From: Kiritimatiellia bacterium
Lineage (GTDB): Bacteria; Verrucomicrobiota; Kiritimatiellia; RFP12; UBA1067
Assembly: GCA_017514235.1 (NCBI GenBank)
Contig: JAFWKK010000050.1
Coordinates: 62,001 to 126,000, forward strand
Reading direction: 5' to 3'
DNA length: 64,000 bases
Positions 17,300 through 26,335 of the stretch are shown here, in pieces (the stretch's first letter is position 1; every line of letters begins with the position of its first letter). A model generated the notes under the pieces. That model searched no databases. It was given only the letters and a program-made list of their open reading frames with translations, and was not told the DNA's origin. Made by a program: the position numbers and the translations under genes.

Positions 17300-18078
17300 A
17301 TGTAGCACAGCACGGCCATAAGACCGTCCGACACCGCGATTGCGACTATGCCTCCGACGACGGCCGCCGTGGCCGCCACTCCGACGCCGTCAGCGGTAGA
17401 CTTCGTGCGCATTCCGGCGATGCAGCCGATCAGGCCCACCAGCAGCCCGAATATCAGGCCCTTGACGATTCCTATCGATATGGAGAGCGGGGTCGATGCG
17501 CTCGAAACGTGGCTCCAGAACACCGTAGGAGGCACGTCCATCATCGAAAGCACCGCCGCGCCGCCGACGAGGCCCGTAAGCTCGGCAAAGATCGTGAGGA
17601 CCGGCATCGCCAGCACCGCCGCCGCAACTCGAGGCAGCACCAGGAACCGTACGGGCGGCAGGCCCATCGTCGTCAGTGCGTCAAGCTCCTCGTCCACCTT
17701 CATCGTTCCGATCTCGGCGGCGAACGCGCTTCCGGAACGCCCCGCAAGTATGATCGCCGTAACGAGCGGCCCGAGCTCGCGAAAAAGCGCGATCGCAAGG
17801 AAATCGGAAACATAGACCTCGGCACCGAACATCTTGAGCGCGGCGGCGGACTGGAACGCCAGTATTACGCCTAGCAGGAAGCCTAAGCCTGCCGAGATGG
17901 GCAGCCCGTCGAACGCCGCTCGCTGGAACGCCAGCGCCGCATCGCCGAACCTGAACCGGCGCGGATGCAGCAGCATGCCGAAGGCGCAGGTGCATGTCTC
18001 GCCCAGCACTGCAAGGCACCCGGCGACGCCCGACGCAACCGCGACGGACTTCATGCCGACGTTGGAGAGAACAGCCAT
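17287..18078 (-). CDS. mlaE: MlaE-family ABC transporter permease
   Basis: 263-residue inner-membrane permease. It contains the conserved segment around LGFLLGVILAFQSAAALKMFGAEVYVSDFLAIALFRELGP and the motif GRSGSAFAAEIGTMKVDEELDAL, both diagnostic of the MlaE/YrbE family, plus about five hydrophobic helices. It begins nine bases after the lipoprotein gene and overlaps mlaF. Confidence 0.92.
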   Translation of the reverse strand: MAVLSNVGMKSVAVASGVAGCLAVLGETCTCAFGMLLHPRRFRFGDAALAFQRAAFDGLPISAGLGFLLGVILAFQSAAALKMFGAEVYVSDFLAIALFRELGPLVTAIILAGRSGSAFAAEIGTMKVDEELDALTTMGLPPVRFLVLPRVAAAVLAMPVLTIFAELTGLVGGAAVLSMMDVPPTVFWSHVSSASTPLSISIGIVKGLIFGLLVGLIGCIAGMRTKSTADGVGVAATAAVVGGIVAIAVSDGLMAVLCYIWDL

Positions 18079-18087
18079 CGCCTCCCG

Positions 18088-18675
18088 TCAAAGCCGCCCG
18101 AGAGCGGCGGCAAGCGCATCTGACACCGCCCGCGAAAGTGCCGCGCCGTAGTTGCCGTCCGCCGCGTCGGCGCCGCCTGCCCCCTTGGCAAGCGCCGCGA
18201 TCTCGCGCCCGTCCACCAGCTGCAACAGCAGTTCCGCCGAGGCGCGCCGCACGCCTTCCTCGCGGCAGTCTATCGCCAGCCGCGTGACAACGACCTCGGC
18301 AAGAAGCGAAGCCCTGGCAGAAGACGATTCGCCGACGACCGCCTTGAACAGCCCAGACGCCTCCATCGCATCGGAGACGACGCCCTTGAGCAATGCTCCC
18401 GGACCGGCCGCATATTCGTTGTAAGGATCAAACGCGACTGTTCCGTTGGCGCGCAGCACCGCAATCCCCTTCGCGGCATAAGGCGCCCTGACGACGACCT
18501 GCGACACACGCACGACGCCGAAGCGGGCTTCCGCCTTCGCCGCCGCATCAGCCGCCGCGTGTTCGAGATTCCAGCACGCGACTTCCGGCGCACGCGAAGT
18601 CAAGCACCCCGCAAGCGCCAGAGGCGAAAGCAGGAGGATCGACCGGACAAGTCCCTTGCCAAGAGCCGTTTTCAT
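18088..18675 (-). CDS. PqiC-like ABC transport auxiliary lipoprotein
   Basis: 195-residue putative lipoprotein. The signal peptide ends in LALAGC, a good lipobox at Cys 23; the remainder (VARVSQVVVRAPYAA-like strand pattern, KGVVSDAMEASGLF) resembles the DUF330/ABC_trans_aux family, in which PqiC is an outer-membrane partner of MCE systems. It is the first gene of the Mla operon. GATAAT ends six bases before ATG 18675, so the operon mRNA may be leaderless. It would provide the outer-membrane end of the lipid bridge (inference). Confidence 0.75.
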   Translation of the reverse strand: MKTALGKGLVRSILLLSPLALAGCLTSRAPEVACWNLEHAAADAAAKAEARFGVVRVSQVVVRAPYAAKGIAVLRANGTVAFDPYNEYAAGPGALLKGVVSDAMEASGLFKAVVGESSSARASLLAEVVVTRLAIDCREEGVRRASAELLLQLVDGREIAALAKGAGGADAADGNYGAALSRAVSDALAAALGRL

Positions 18676-18713
18676 GTTCGTATTATCCTAAAAATCGCAG
18701 TCGAAGTCAATGC

Positions 18714-20705
18714 TCATGCGCGCGCAAGCACGATCGCCGTGCGCGCCGGCAGATAAAGCCGTATCTGCTGCACGAACTCGTTGCGGTCGCGGACGAGCGC
18801 AGGAACGTAGGAGCCTCCGCCGCGAATGCGTCCCTGGCCGCCGAACCGCGGCTCGTCAGTATCGAGGAGATGCCGCCATTCCGTCGCCGGCGGCACCAGC
18901 ACGCCATAGCCTTCGAACGACCGTACCGGATTGAAGTTGAACACGAAAAGGCGCTCGCCCCTGACAAAAGCCAACACCTTGTCGGGCTCGTTAGCCGCAA
19001 GCAACGTCGGCGAGGCCCGGCTCGCCGTGGCCACGGCGGCGAGCATCGCCGCGTCAAAGTCGCCCAGCGCCTTGAAGCGCAAGGCCGGATCGTCGCGGAG
19101 CGACCACTGGCGACGGGCATGGGCATAGCTCCAGCCGTTCTCCTCGCGCGGAAAGTCTATCCATTCCGGGTGACCGAACTCGTTGCCCATGAAGTTCAGG
19201 TACGCTCCGCCGTTGAGCGCGAACGTGGCGAGCCGGGCCATCTTGTGGAGCGCGACGGCACGGTCGGTCTCAAGGCCGTGCTGGTCGCGTCCCATGCCAT
19301 AGTAGACCGCCGCGTCGGCAAGCTGGAAGAAGAACGTCTTGCCGCCTACGAGCGCCTGGTCGTGCGACTCCACGTAGCTTACCACACGCTCCTCGGCGCG
19401 CTTGTCGGTGAGCGCCCGGTAGAGGCCGCCCATCGGCCAGTCGTCGTCGCGCACTTCGGAGGCGAGGCGAAACCAGAAGTCGGGCTCGCCCATCGCCATG
19501 CGGTAGTCGAAGCCTATGCCGCAGTCAGCGACCGGTGCGGCCACGCCAGGCAGGCCCGAGACGTCCTCGGCGATGGTCGTCGCGGACGGTTCGACCTCGT
19601 GTATGACGCGGTTCGCCATCTGCAGATACGCCCAGGCGTCGTCGTCGACGGACCCGTTGAAATACATGTCGTAGCTGGTAAAGGCGTCGCCCAGACCGTG
19701 GTTCCAGAAGAGCATGGAGGTTACGCCGTCGAATCGGTAGCCGTCAAAGCGGTACTCCTCAAGCCAGAACTTGCAGTTGGAGAGCAGGAAGTGCAGCACA
19801 TCCGTCTTGCCGTAGTCGAAGCACCTGCTGCCCCACGCCGAGTGCAGGCCCTTCGCGCCGGAATGGAAGTACTGGTAGTCGGTGCCGTCGAAGCGCGAGA
19901 GACCGTCGCGCTCGTTCGCCACGGCGTGGGAGTGAACGAGGTCCATGATGACCCGCAGCCCCATTCCGTGCGCCGCATCGACGAGCGACTTCAATTCGTC
20001 CGGCGTGCCGAAGCGCGAGGAGGCGGCGAAGAATGACGAGACATGATAGCCGAAGCTGCCGTAATACGGGTGTTCCATGACCGCCATCAGCTGGACGGTG
20101 TTGTAGCCCGCGGCTCGGATCCGCGGCAGGACGGCATCGCGAAACTCGGCGTAAGTGTGAACGCACGGCTCCTCTCCGGCCATGCCGACGTGGGCCTCGT
20201 ATATGAGGAGCGGTTCGCCGGCCAGGACGGCGGGCCTCGGGTGCCGCCACTCGTACGGCTTCCGCGGATTCCAGACCGACGCCGAGAAGAGCTTGGTTTC
20301 CGGATCCTGCGTCACGAAGCGCGCGTAAGCCGGTATGCGTTCGCCGCAGCCGCCGTCCCAGCGAACCTCGAGATGGTACTTGTCGCCATGCCTGATGCGC
20401 CGTGCGCCGATGCGCCGCTCCCAGACGTCGGTGCCCGGTATGCGGAACACCTCGAACGCGGGATCGATCTTCCAGCCGCAGAAGTCGCCTACGAGCCACA
20501 TCGACGTCGCATGCGGAGCCCACTCGCGGAAGACCCACCCGCGGGCGTCGCGGTGAAGCCCGTAGTATCGGTGCGCATTCGCCCAGTCGGCCAGCGAGCA
20601 CTTCCCCTGCGTCAGCTCGGCCGCGCGACCGAACGCACGGCGCGAGCGTCCGCGAACGGCCGCCTCATATGGCTTCAGGCAAGTGTCGTCGAGCAGATGC
20701 GTCAT
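18714..20705 (-). CDS. glgB: 1,4-alpha-glucan (glycogen) branching enzyme, eukaryote-like GH13 type
   Basis: 663-residue branching enzyme acting in cytosolic glycogen synthesis. N-terminal CBM48-like module (VFREWAPHATSMWLVGDF, residues ~55-150), then a GH13 barrel with IYEAHVGMAGEEP, MDLVHSHA, the nucleophile Asp in YRFDGVTSMLF, the acid/base Glu in TIAEDVSGLPG, and VESHDQALVGGKT with the transition-state Asp, then a C-terminal beta domain. Length and motifs (IYEAHVGM, EDVSGLPG) match the eukaryotic GBE1-like class rather than E. coli GlgB. It follows the leucine-rich-repeat gene by 30 bases; no other glycogen gene is nearby. Confidence 0.9.
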   Translation of the reverse strand: MTHLLDDTCLKPYEAAVRGRSRRAFGRAAELTQGKCSLADWANAHRYYGLHRDARGWVFREWAPHATSMWLVGDFCGWKIDPAFEVFRIPGTDVWERRIGARRIRHGDKYHLEVRWDGGCGERIPAYARFVTQDPETKLFSASVWNPRKPYEWRHPRPAVLAGEPLLIYEAHVGMAGEEPCVHTYAEFRDAVLPRIRAAGYNTVQLMAVMEHPYYGSFGYHVSSFFAASSRFGTPDELKSLVDAAHGMGLRVIMDLVHSHAVANERDGLSRFDGTDYQYFHSGAKGLHSAWGSRCFDYGKTDVLHFLLSNCKFWLEEYRFDGYRFDGVTSMLFWNHGLGDAFTSYDMYFNGSVDDDAWAYLQMANRVIHEVEPSATTIAEDVSGLPGVAAPVADCGIGFDYRMAMGEPDFWFRLASEVRDDDWPMGGLYRALTDKRAEERVVSYVESHDQALVGGKTFFFQLADAAVYYGMGRDQHGLETDRAVALHKMARLATFALNGGAYLNFMGNEFGHPEWIDFPREENGWSYAHARRQWSLRDDPALRFKALGDFDAAMLAAVATASRASPTLLAANEPDKVLAFVRGERLFVFNFNPVRSFEGYGVLVPPATEWRHLLDTDEPRFGGQGRIRGGGSYVPALVRDRNEFVQQIRLYLPARTAIVLARA

Positions 20706-20735
20706 CTGTCGCCGAGGCGCCGGCGGACCGAAGCC

Positions 20736-23700
20736 TCACTCTTCGAACTCAACGTCAACCGAAACACCGTCCGGACCGACCGTCGCCGTGAATACCAGCG
20801 TGCGGTCGTACTTGTAGTCCGGCTCGACGATGTCAACGTACAGCTTGTAGGTCGTGACGCCGTCCGCCGTCGCCATTTCAGATACGATCAGCGGACGTAC
20901 GATGACGTCAAGGACCTTGCCGTTCACCGTGCCGGACACCTTCACGCCGTCGTTGTCCGAAATCACCACCTTCAGCTTGTCCCTGGTCTTCTTCAGCCCG
21001 GAGTTCGGCGTATCCTTCGTGAACGTGAACTTCTTTCCGATGAGCTTTGCGAGCTCCTTGCCCGCCTTCACGAGCTCCGCCTTCTTCTGCGCGATGAACG
21101 TCTCCGCCGAGTTGGACGCCTCGACGAGAGTAAGGTCGCCTATCTTCATCTTCTTGACCGTCACCGTCTTCGGCTTGAAGGTGGAAGAGCCGATCGTCAC
21201 CTTCGGAGAGAACTTCGCCTTAGAGGACGTGCACGACTCATAGGACGACTTGAACGAATACTTCTTGCCCTTGTAAATCACCTTTCCGGACACCTTGCCC
21301 GTCTTGTCGACGGTGAACTCAAGGTAGGCCCACAGGCCGCCGGAGATGCCGGGGAAGGCGAGCCCGTAGAACGTGCCCTTCGCCCAGGACGGCACGGAAA
21401 CGGATATCTTGACCTTCTGGGTTATCTTGTTGCCTGCCGCGTCCTTGACCGTAACGGTCGCCGTATAGGAGCCTGGCACCGTCGCAGCGCCCGTCACCTC
21501 GCCGGTCGTCTTGTCGATGGAAAGGCCCTTCGGAAGACCTTTCGCCGTGACCGTCGGCAGCGAGGCTGACGCGAACTCGATCTTCTTCGGGAACGCCTCG
21601 CCGGCCGTAACCTTGACCGCAGTCTTCTCGAACTTCTTAGTTGCGTCCGAGAACTTCAGAGACTTCTTGTCCGAAGCAGCCGTCACGAACTTCGCATAGA
21701 CCGTAGTGTCCTCGGCCGGAATCTCGATCTTCACCTTCGGGTTGCGGTTGTCGTAGCCAGGCGGGTTCAGCGGCTTCTTGCACGACTTGTCGGCGAACCA
21801 CCCGGCGAACACGTAGCCATTCTTCGCAGTCGCCTTTATCGTCACTCGCGCACCGCTCTCAAAGGTTCCGCCACCGCTCACAGTGCCGTACTTCGAGCTG
21901 TTCGACTTCAGCTTGAGAACGCACTCGTTGTTCCAATAGGTTATGACCAGGCTCTTCGGACAGTGGTAGAAGAACTCATCGTCCGGAATGTCAGGCATCG
22001 TGACGCTCACAAGACTGGCGCAATCGCAGAACGCACGCCACCCGATGCTCGTGACGCTGGCCGGTATCGTAACGCTAGTAAGGCCGTCGCAACCGATGAA
22101 CGCCTCATCCCCGATGCTCTTGACGCCGCTGCCGATCGTCAGGCTCGCAAGACCGTTGCAATTCGCGAACGCCCTGTGCCCGATTCTCGTTGCACTACCG
22201 GGTATCTTCACGCCCGTAAGGCCGCTGTCTTCAAACACGGCGTCCCCGATGCCCCACACGCTGGCGAGATCGAGACTCCCTGAAAGCTCGTCATCGCGGC
22301 CAACCGCCCAGCCACCAACCAACTTGACGCCTGGTATGGAAGTTGCATCGATAAGGCCATTGCAGGCCAGGAACGCATTTTGCCCGATGCTCGTGACACT
22401 GGCCGGAATCGTCAAGCTCTCAAGCAGGATGCAATACTCGAACGCCCAAGCCCCTATGCTGGTCACGCTATTCGACATCTTTACGCTTTTGAGATTGGTG
22501 CACCAGTCGAACGCAGAGCTCTCGATGGTCGTCACGCTGTCTGGCATCGTCACGCTCGTAAGCCAGACGATGCTGTCGAACGCATGCTCCCCGATGGTCG
22601 TGACACCGTCCGGTATCGTCACATCGCCAGAAACGCCAGCGACAAGCGTCGTGCCGTCCTTCGTCAGCAGAAGCCCCGAAACCGACTTGTAAGACTGGTT
22701 GCCAGCCGCAACCGAAAATGACTCTAGCAAGGGGCAGGCGGCGAACGCCGCAGCCCCGACGTTCGTGACGCCGCTTCCTATCGTCACGCTGCCAAGCGAA
22801 TTGCAGCCGTAAAACGCACTGGCCCCGATGCTCGCAACACTATCGGGCATCGTCACGCTCGAAAGGAGTTGGCAATTATGGAATGCGTCGTTTCCGATGC
22901 TCGTGACGCTGTTGCCGATTGTCACATTTGCAAGAAAAATGCATTCATTAAATGCATAAGGCCCAATGCTCGTCACGCCGTTGCCTATGGTAACAGTGGC
23001 AACGCTGCAACACTCAAACGCAGATTTCTCTATGACAATCACGCTGTCTGGGATTGCCACGCTCTCAAGACCTGCAGAACCATAGAAAGCGCTTTCTCCG
23101 ATGTTCGTGACGCTGCCGGGCATCGTGACGCTGTTAAGCCCGCCCAAACTGGCGAACGCCGAATTCCCTATGCCTGCTACGCCGTCCGGTATCGTCACAT
23201 CGCCATTCACGCCTTTGACAAGCATCTTGCCGTCCTTCGTCAGCAGAAGGCCTGAAACCGACTTGTAAGACAGGTTGCCGGCCGCAACCGAAAAAGACTT
23301 CAACGCTCCGCAAGCATTGAACGCATGATCTCCGATGCTCGTAACGCCGCTGCCGATCGAAACGCTTGTAAGGCTGCTGCAAGCCAGAAATGCACACTCC
23401 CCGACGTTTGTCACACTGTCGGGTATCGCAACGCCCGCAAGACTGTAACACCAGCCGAATGCGTAGTATCCGATGTCGGTCACGCCGTCGGGCATCGTCA
23501 CGTCGGCAAGTTCGGAGCAATTTGCGAACGCTGAGCCCTCGATGCTCGTAACACTGCCAGGTATCGTTGCGCTCGTCAGGTTGGCGCAACCGTAAAACGC
23601 ACAATACCCGATGCTGACAACGGGACAACCGCCGAGCGTTGAAGGAATTGTGATTGCGCCCGACGTTTCGGGAGGGATTGCTGGAACATTCTCCTCTCCA

Positions 23701-23834
23701 GAGCATACCGTTGCGACTCCGTCCTTCACCTGATACGTCCATTCCACGCCATCGACGACTTCAGTCTCGGCGAAGAGTGCGCCCGCCGCAAGCGCGGCAA
23801 CGGCGGAAGAGAGAACCTTTCTTGCTGTTTTCAT
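20736..23834 (-). CDS. Secreted BspA-like leucine-rich-repeat protein
   Basis: 1032 residues with a clear signal peptide (MKTARKVLSSAVAALAAGALFA). Residues ~35-640 are tandem LRR_5/BspA-type repeats of ~23 residues with the core pattern SVTIGSGVTSIGxxAFxxC. Then a Listeria-Bacteroides type beta repeat (YGTVSGGGTFESGARVTIKA..., ending TTVYAKF, ~655-720), an Ig-like module (LPTVTAKGLPKGLSIDKTTG, ~750-810) and a C-terminal beta-rich module (GTFYGLAFPG...TVDKTGKVSGKVIYKGK). No LPXTG, PEP-CTERM or membrane anchor at the end. Such proteins usually bind host or fibre surfaces. ATG 23834 is preceded by GGAGG (23842-23846 complement). Related repeats occur in the giant protein at 32859-45923. Confidence 0.88.
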   Translation of the reverse strand: MKTARKVLSSAVAALAAGALFAETEVVDGVEWTYQVKDGVATVCSGEENVPAIPPETSGAITIPSTLGGCPVVSIGYCAFYGCANLTSATIPGSVTSIEGSAFANCSELADVTMPDGVTDIGYYAFGWCYSLAGVAIPDSVTNVGECAFLACSSLTSVSIGSGVTSIGDHAFNACGALKSFSVAAGNLSYKSVSGLLLTKDGKMLVKGVNGDVTIPDGVAGIGNSAFASLGGLNSVTMPGSVTNIGESAFYGSAGLESVAIPDSVIVIEKSAFECCSVATVTIGNGVTSIGPYAFNECIFLANVTIGNSVTSIGNDAFHNCQLLSSVTMPDSVASIGASAFYGCNSLGSVTIGSGVTNVGAAAFAACPLLESFSVAAGNQSYKSVSGLLLTKDGTTLVAGVSGDVTIPDGVTTIGEHAFDSIVWLTSVTMPDSVTTIESSAFDWCTNLKSVKMSNSVTSIGAWAFEYCILLESLTIPASVTSIGQNAFLACNGLIDATSIPGVKLVGGWAVGRDDELSGSLDLASVWGIGDAVFEDSGLTGVKIPGSATRIGHRAFANCNGLASLTIGSGVKSIGDEAFIGCDGLTSVTIPASVTSIGWRAFCDCASLVSVTMPDIPDDEFFYHCPKSLVITYWNNECVLKLKSNSSKYGTVSGGGTFESGARVTIKATAKNGYVFAGWFADKSCKKPLNPPGYDNRNPKVKIEIPAEDTTVYAKFVTAASDKKSLKFSDATKKFEKTAVKVTAGEAFPKKIEFASASLPTVTAKGLPKGLSIDKTTGEVTGAATVPGSYTATVTVKDAAGNKITQKVKISVSVPSWAKGTFYGLAFPGISGGLWAYLEFTVDKTGKVSGKVIYKGKKYSFKSSYESCTSSKAKFSPKVTIGSSTFKPKTVTVKKMKIGDLTLVEASNSAETFIAQKKAELVKAGKELAKLIGKKFTFTKDTPNSGLKKTRDKLKVVISDNDGVKVSGTVNGKVLDVIVRPLIVSEMATADGVTTYKLYVDIVEPDYKYDRTLVFTATVGPDGVSVDVEFEE

Positions 23835-23862
23835 ATAACGGCCTCCATTTTGTTATACGAAC

Positions 23863-23871
23863 ATTATATCA
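23863..23871 (-). promoter_or_regulatory. Extended -10 box (TGA-TATAAT) of the leucine-rich-repeat gene
   Basis: TGATATAAT on the minus strand; start expected near 23856, giving a ~22-base leader with a GGAGG site. It faces away from the fmt promoter 36 bases further on. Confidence 0.6.
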
Positions 23872-23903
23872 AATTTTCCGCCATGCTCGCAACGCCGCAT
23901 TTG

Positions 23904-23912
23904 TGATATAAT
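23904..23912 (+). promoter_or_regulatory. Extended -10 box (TGA-TATAAT) of fmt
   Basis: TATAAT at 23907-23912 with TGA before it, eight bases from ATG 23921 and no -35 match at usual spacing. Predicts a leaderless fmt mRNA. Confidence 0.65.
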
Positions 23913-23920
23913 ACCGTCCC

Positions 23921-24904
23921 ATGAGAGTTGTGTTCATGGGTTCGTCTGCGGCTTCGGCCGAGTGCCTTCACGCGCTTCTGCGCGAGAAGGCTCTCGATGT
24001 CGTTGGCGTCGTCACCCAGCCGGACCGACCCGTAGGGCGCGGCAAGGTGCTCGCCCCGTGCCAGCTGGCACGCTACGCCGCCGAACGCGGCCTGGCGGAC
24101 AGGATAATCAAGCCCGAGAACGTGAACGAGGCCGGTCCGATGGCCGCCATACGCGAATGGCGTCCAGACGTCATAGCCGTCGTGGCGTACGGGCAGATAC
24201 TGCGCAAGCCCCTTCTCGACCTGCCTCTCTTCGGCTGCGTCAACTGCCACTTTTCGCTGCTGCCGAAGTACCGCGGCGCCGCGCCGGTCGTCGCAGCGCT
24301 CGCCGCCGGCGAACGCATAACCGGCGTCACCGTGATGCACATGAGCGTCGGTCTGGACGACGGGCCGATCATGCTGCAGAGCTTCGAGCCCATCTACCCC
24401 GACACCACCGGGGGGGCGCTCATGGGCGACCTGGCGACCGCCGGCGGCGTCACCCTCGCTAAGGCGCTGCGCCTGATGTCCGACAACGCGCTGCCGCCCG
24501 AGGTTCCGCAGGATTCCGCGCACGCCACTTACGCCCGCAAGCTCACCAAGGCTGACGGGCGCATCGCCTGGGACTCGCCGGTAATCGAGATCGAGCGGCG
24601 CATACGCGCATACAACCCGTGGCCTGGCTGCTACACCTTCCTGCCGCCGCGACTGCGCAGGAAAGGAACGTCCGGGCGGCTCGTGGTCCTGCGGGCCCGC
24701 ATAGCGCGCCCCGACCCGGGCTGGGCGGCAGCGGCGCCAGGCACGGTACTGGCCGTCGACAAGGCCGGTCCGGTCGTGAAGTGCCACGACACCGCGCTGC
24801 AGCTTACGGAGGTCAAGCCGGAGGGCGGCTCCGCCATGGACGGCGGCGCGTTCCTGCGCGGGCGGCCGCTTGTGCCGTTCGCCGACACCCTGCTGCCGGA
24901 GTAA
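23921..24904 (+). CDS. fmt: Methionyl-tRNA formyltransferase
   Basis: 327-residue enzyme that formylates initiator Met-tRNA using 10-formyl-THF. Seen: MRVVFMGSSAASAECL, PDRPVGRGK, the catalytic NCHFSLLPKYRGAAPV (Asn and His of the formyltransferase site), VGLDDGPI with the catalytic Asp, and the C-terminal domain starting near IRAYNPWPGCYTF. The residue before the His is Cys, where Ile/Val is usual; the catalytic residues are kept. No def (peptide deformylase) neighbour. Convergent with the LysE-type gene. Confidence 0.95.
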   Translation: MRVVFMGSSAASAECLHALLREKALDVVGVVTQPDRPVGRGKVLAPCQLARYAAERGLADRIIKPENVNEAGPMAAIREWRPDVIAVVAYGQILRKPLLDLPLFGCVNCHFSLLPKYRGAAPVVAALAAGERITGVTVMHMSVGLDDGPIMLQSFEPIYPDTTGGALMGDLATAGGVTLAKALRLMSDNALPPEVPQDSAHATYARKLTKADGRIAWDSPVIEIERRIRAYNPWPGCYTFLPPRLRRKGTSGRLVVLRARIARPDPGWAAAAPGTVLAVDKAGPVVKCHDTALQLTEVKPEGGSAMDGGAFLRGRPLVPFADTLLPE

Positions 24905-24957
24905 GGCCAAAACACCGACGGCGCGGGATGGGCGCACCCATGACCGCACAAGGCTGA

Positions 24958-25587
24958 TCAGAAGATCTTGCCCGCCAAGACCGCAACAACGGCAGCGAGC
25001 ATCAGTGCCGACACGAGCTTCAGGCAGGCCGTCGCCTTCACCGATCCGACGAGCCGCGCACGGAAGAAATCCGCCGCCACTATCGCCGGAAGATAGACGA
25101 ACGGCACGAGAACGCAGAAAAGAGTGCCGAGGAGAAACGTCTGTGCGGCAGGCGAGAGGGAGGAACTGGCAGTCGTGAAACTCGGCAGGAATGCGAGGAA
25201 GAACAGGATCGTCAGAGGATTCGCCATCGACATGGCGATTCCGCGAAAAAAGAGCCGGACGCCGCGCGCCGTCGCGGGACGAAGCGCATCCGGAGATGAG
25301 GCGCGGAAGCTGCGGATGGCATCCGCGAACGCGCCGTACGCGAGATACGCGATATAGACGGCGCCAGCGACCTGGATCGCGGTCATCGTCGCCGGGTGAG
25401 CGGTAAAGAAGGAGGCGACGCCCGCCGTCAGCAGAAGTATCCATATCCAGCATCCGGCGATCAGCCCGAACATCAGGGTGGCGGCGCGGCCCTTGCCATT
25501 CGACAGCGCCGTTGCGACGGTGCACGTAAGGTCAGGCCCGGGCTTCACGATAAGCGCCAGCGAGCCGATTATGTATGTAGTCAGCAT
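24958..25587 (-). CDS. LysE/RhtB-family amino-acid exporter
   Basis: 209-residue inner-membrane protein with about six hydrophobic helices. The N-terminal pattern IIGSLALIVKPGPDLTCTVATALSNGKGRA matches the LysE/RhtB signature (conserved PGPD), and the RGIAMSMANPLTILFFLAF segment is the conserved third-helix region. It would export amino acids or derivatives; substrate unknown. It stands alone, 73 bases from cmk. Confidence 0.88.
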   Translation of the reverse strand: MLTTYIIGSLALIVKPGPDLTCTVATALSNGKGRAATLMFGLIAGCWIWILLLTAGVASFFTAHPATMTAIQVAGAVYIAYLAYGAFADAIRSFRASSPDALRPATARGVRLFFRGIAMSMANPLTILFFLAFLPSFTTASSSLSPAAQTFLLGTLFCVLVPFVYLPAIVAADFFRARLVGSVKATACLKLVSALMLAAVVAVLAGKIF

Positions 25588-25622
25588 GCAGCAGTCTTAA
25601 TTCCGATGCCGCGGCGAACTCC

Positions 25623-25652
25623 AATGCCTTGAAACTTATCTCCTAAGGCATT
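25623..25652. terminator. Stem-loop downstream of cmk, possible terminator
   Basis: Perfect eight-base stem (AATGCCTT with AAGGCATT) around a 14-base loop, between the 3' end of cmk and the start of the LysE-type gene. No U-run follows on the cmk strand, so termination is uncertain. Confidence 0.35.
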
Positions 25653-25660
25653 TCATCGCT

Positions 25661-26335
25661 TCATTCCCGCCATGACGGCGGCAGTGCGGCGAGAACTGTC
25701 TCGACGACCTCCTCGAGCGTCATGTCGCTGGAATCGATCTCAAGCGCGCCGTCGGCCTTGCGCAACGGCGCGCAGGCGCGGGACGAGTCCATGCGGTCGC
25801 GCGCAAGGAGAGAAGCCTTGACCGTCTCCGCCGACTGGTTCGCGATCCCCTTCTCGACCTCCTCCTTCTGCCGGCGACGTGCGCGCGCCTCCGCGCTCGC
25901 CGTCAGGTAGAACCTCGCCGGGGAGTCAGGAAAGACCGCAGTGGTGATATCGCGGCCTTCGACGACCAGGTTCCCGCAGGACGCCATGCCGCGGAGGGCT
26001 GAAGTTATGATGGCGCGCACCTCCGGCAGACGCGCAACCTCCGACGCGTGAGCCGTCACTTCAGGCGTGCGTATGCGGTCGCCAGGCGCCTCTCCGTCAA
26101 CATAGTAAGCGATGGCGCCGTCCTCTGGACGGCTCTCCACCGTGACGTTCCTTACAAACTCCACGACTGCCGCAGGTGCGGACGTGTCCACCCCGTGCAC
26201 CAGGCACTGCCATGTCATGATGCGATAGAGCGCGCCCGAGTCGACGTGCAGATATCCAAGCCTTTTCCCGACGAGCCGCGAGACGCTGCTCTTCCCGGCC
26301 CCGGACGGGCCGTCGATTGCGATTACGTTAGCCAT
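25661..26335 (-). CDS. cmk: Cytidylate kinase
   Basis: 224 residues, the normal length, phosphorylating CMP/dCMP. P-loop DGPSGAGKSSVSR, HVDSGALYR (nucleotide contact), VEGRDITTAVFPDSPARFYLTASAEARARRR (core and lid), and RDRMDSSRACAPL near the end are diagnostic. Its start overlaps the exchanger gene stop by eight bases, so it is expressed with it. Confidence 0.95.
   Translation of the reverse strand: MANVIAIDGPSGAGKSSVSRLVGKRLGYLHVDSGALYRIMTWQCLVHGVDTSAPAAVVEFVRNVTVESRPEDGAIAYYVDGEAPGDRIRTPEVTAHASEVARLPEVRAIITSALRGMASCGNLVVEGRDITTAVFPDSPARFYLTASAEARARRRQKEEVEKGIANQSAETVKASLLARDRMDSSRACAPLRKADGALEIDSSDMTLEEVVETVLAALPPSWRE

Noticed and set aside
24928-24941. Hairpin ATGGG-CGCA-CCCAT between fmt and the LysE-type gene as terminator
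   Set aside because: Only a five-base stem and no T-run; too weak to annotate.
23864-25525. 553-codon minus-strand frame across fmt and the LysE-type gene
   Set aside because: It is antisense to fmt and out of frame with the LysE-type gene, both of which have diagnostic motifs.
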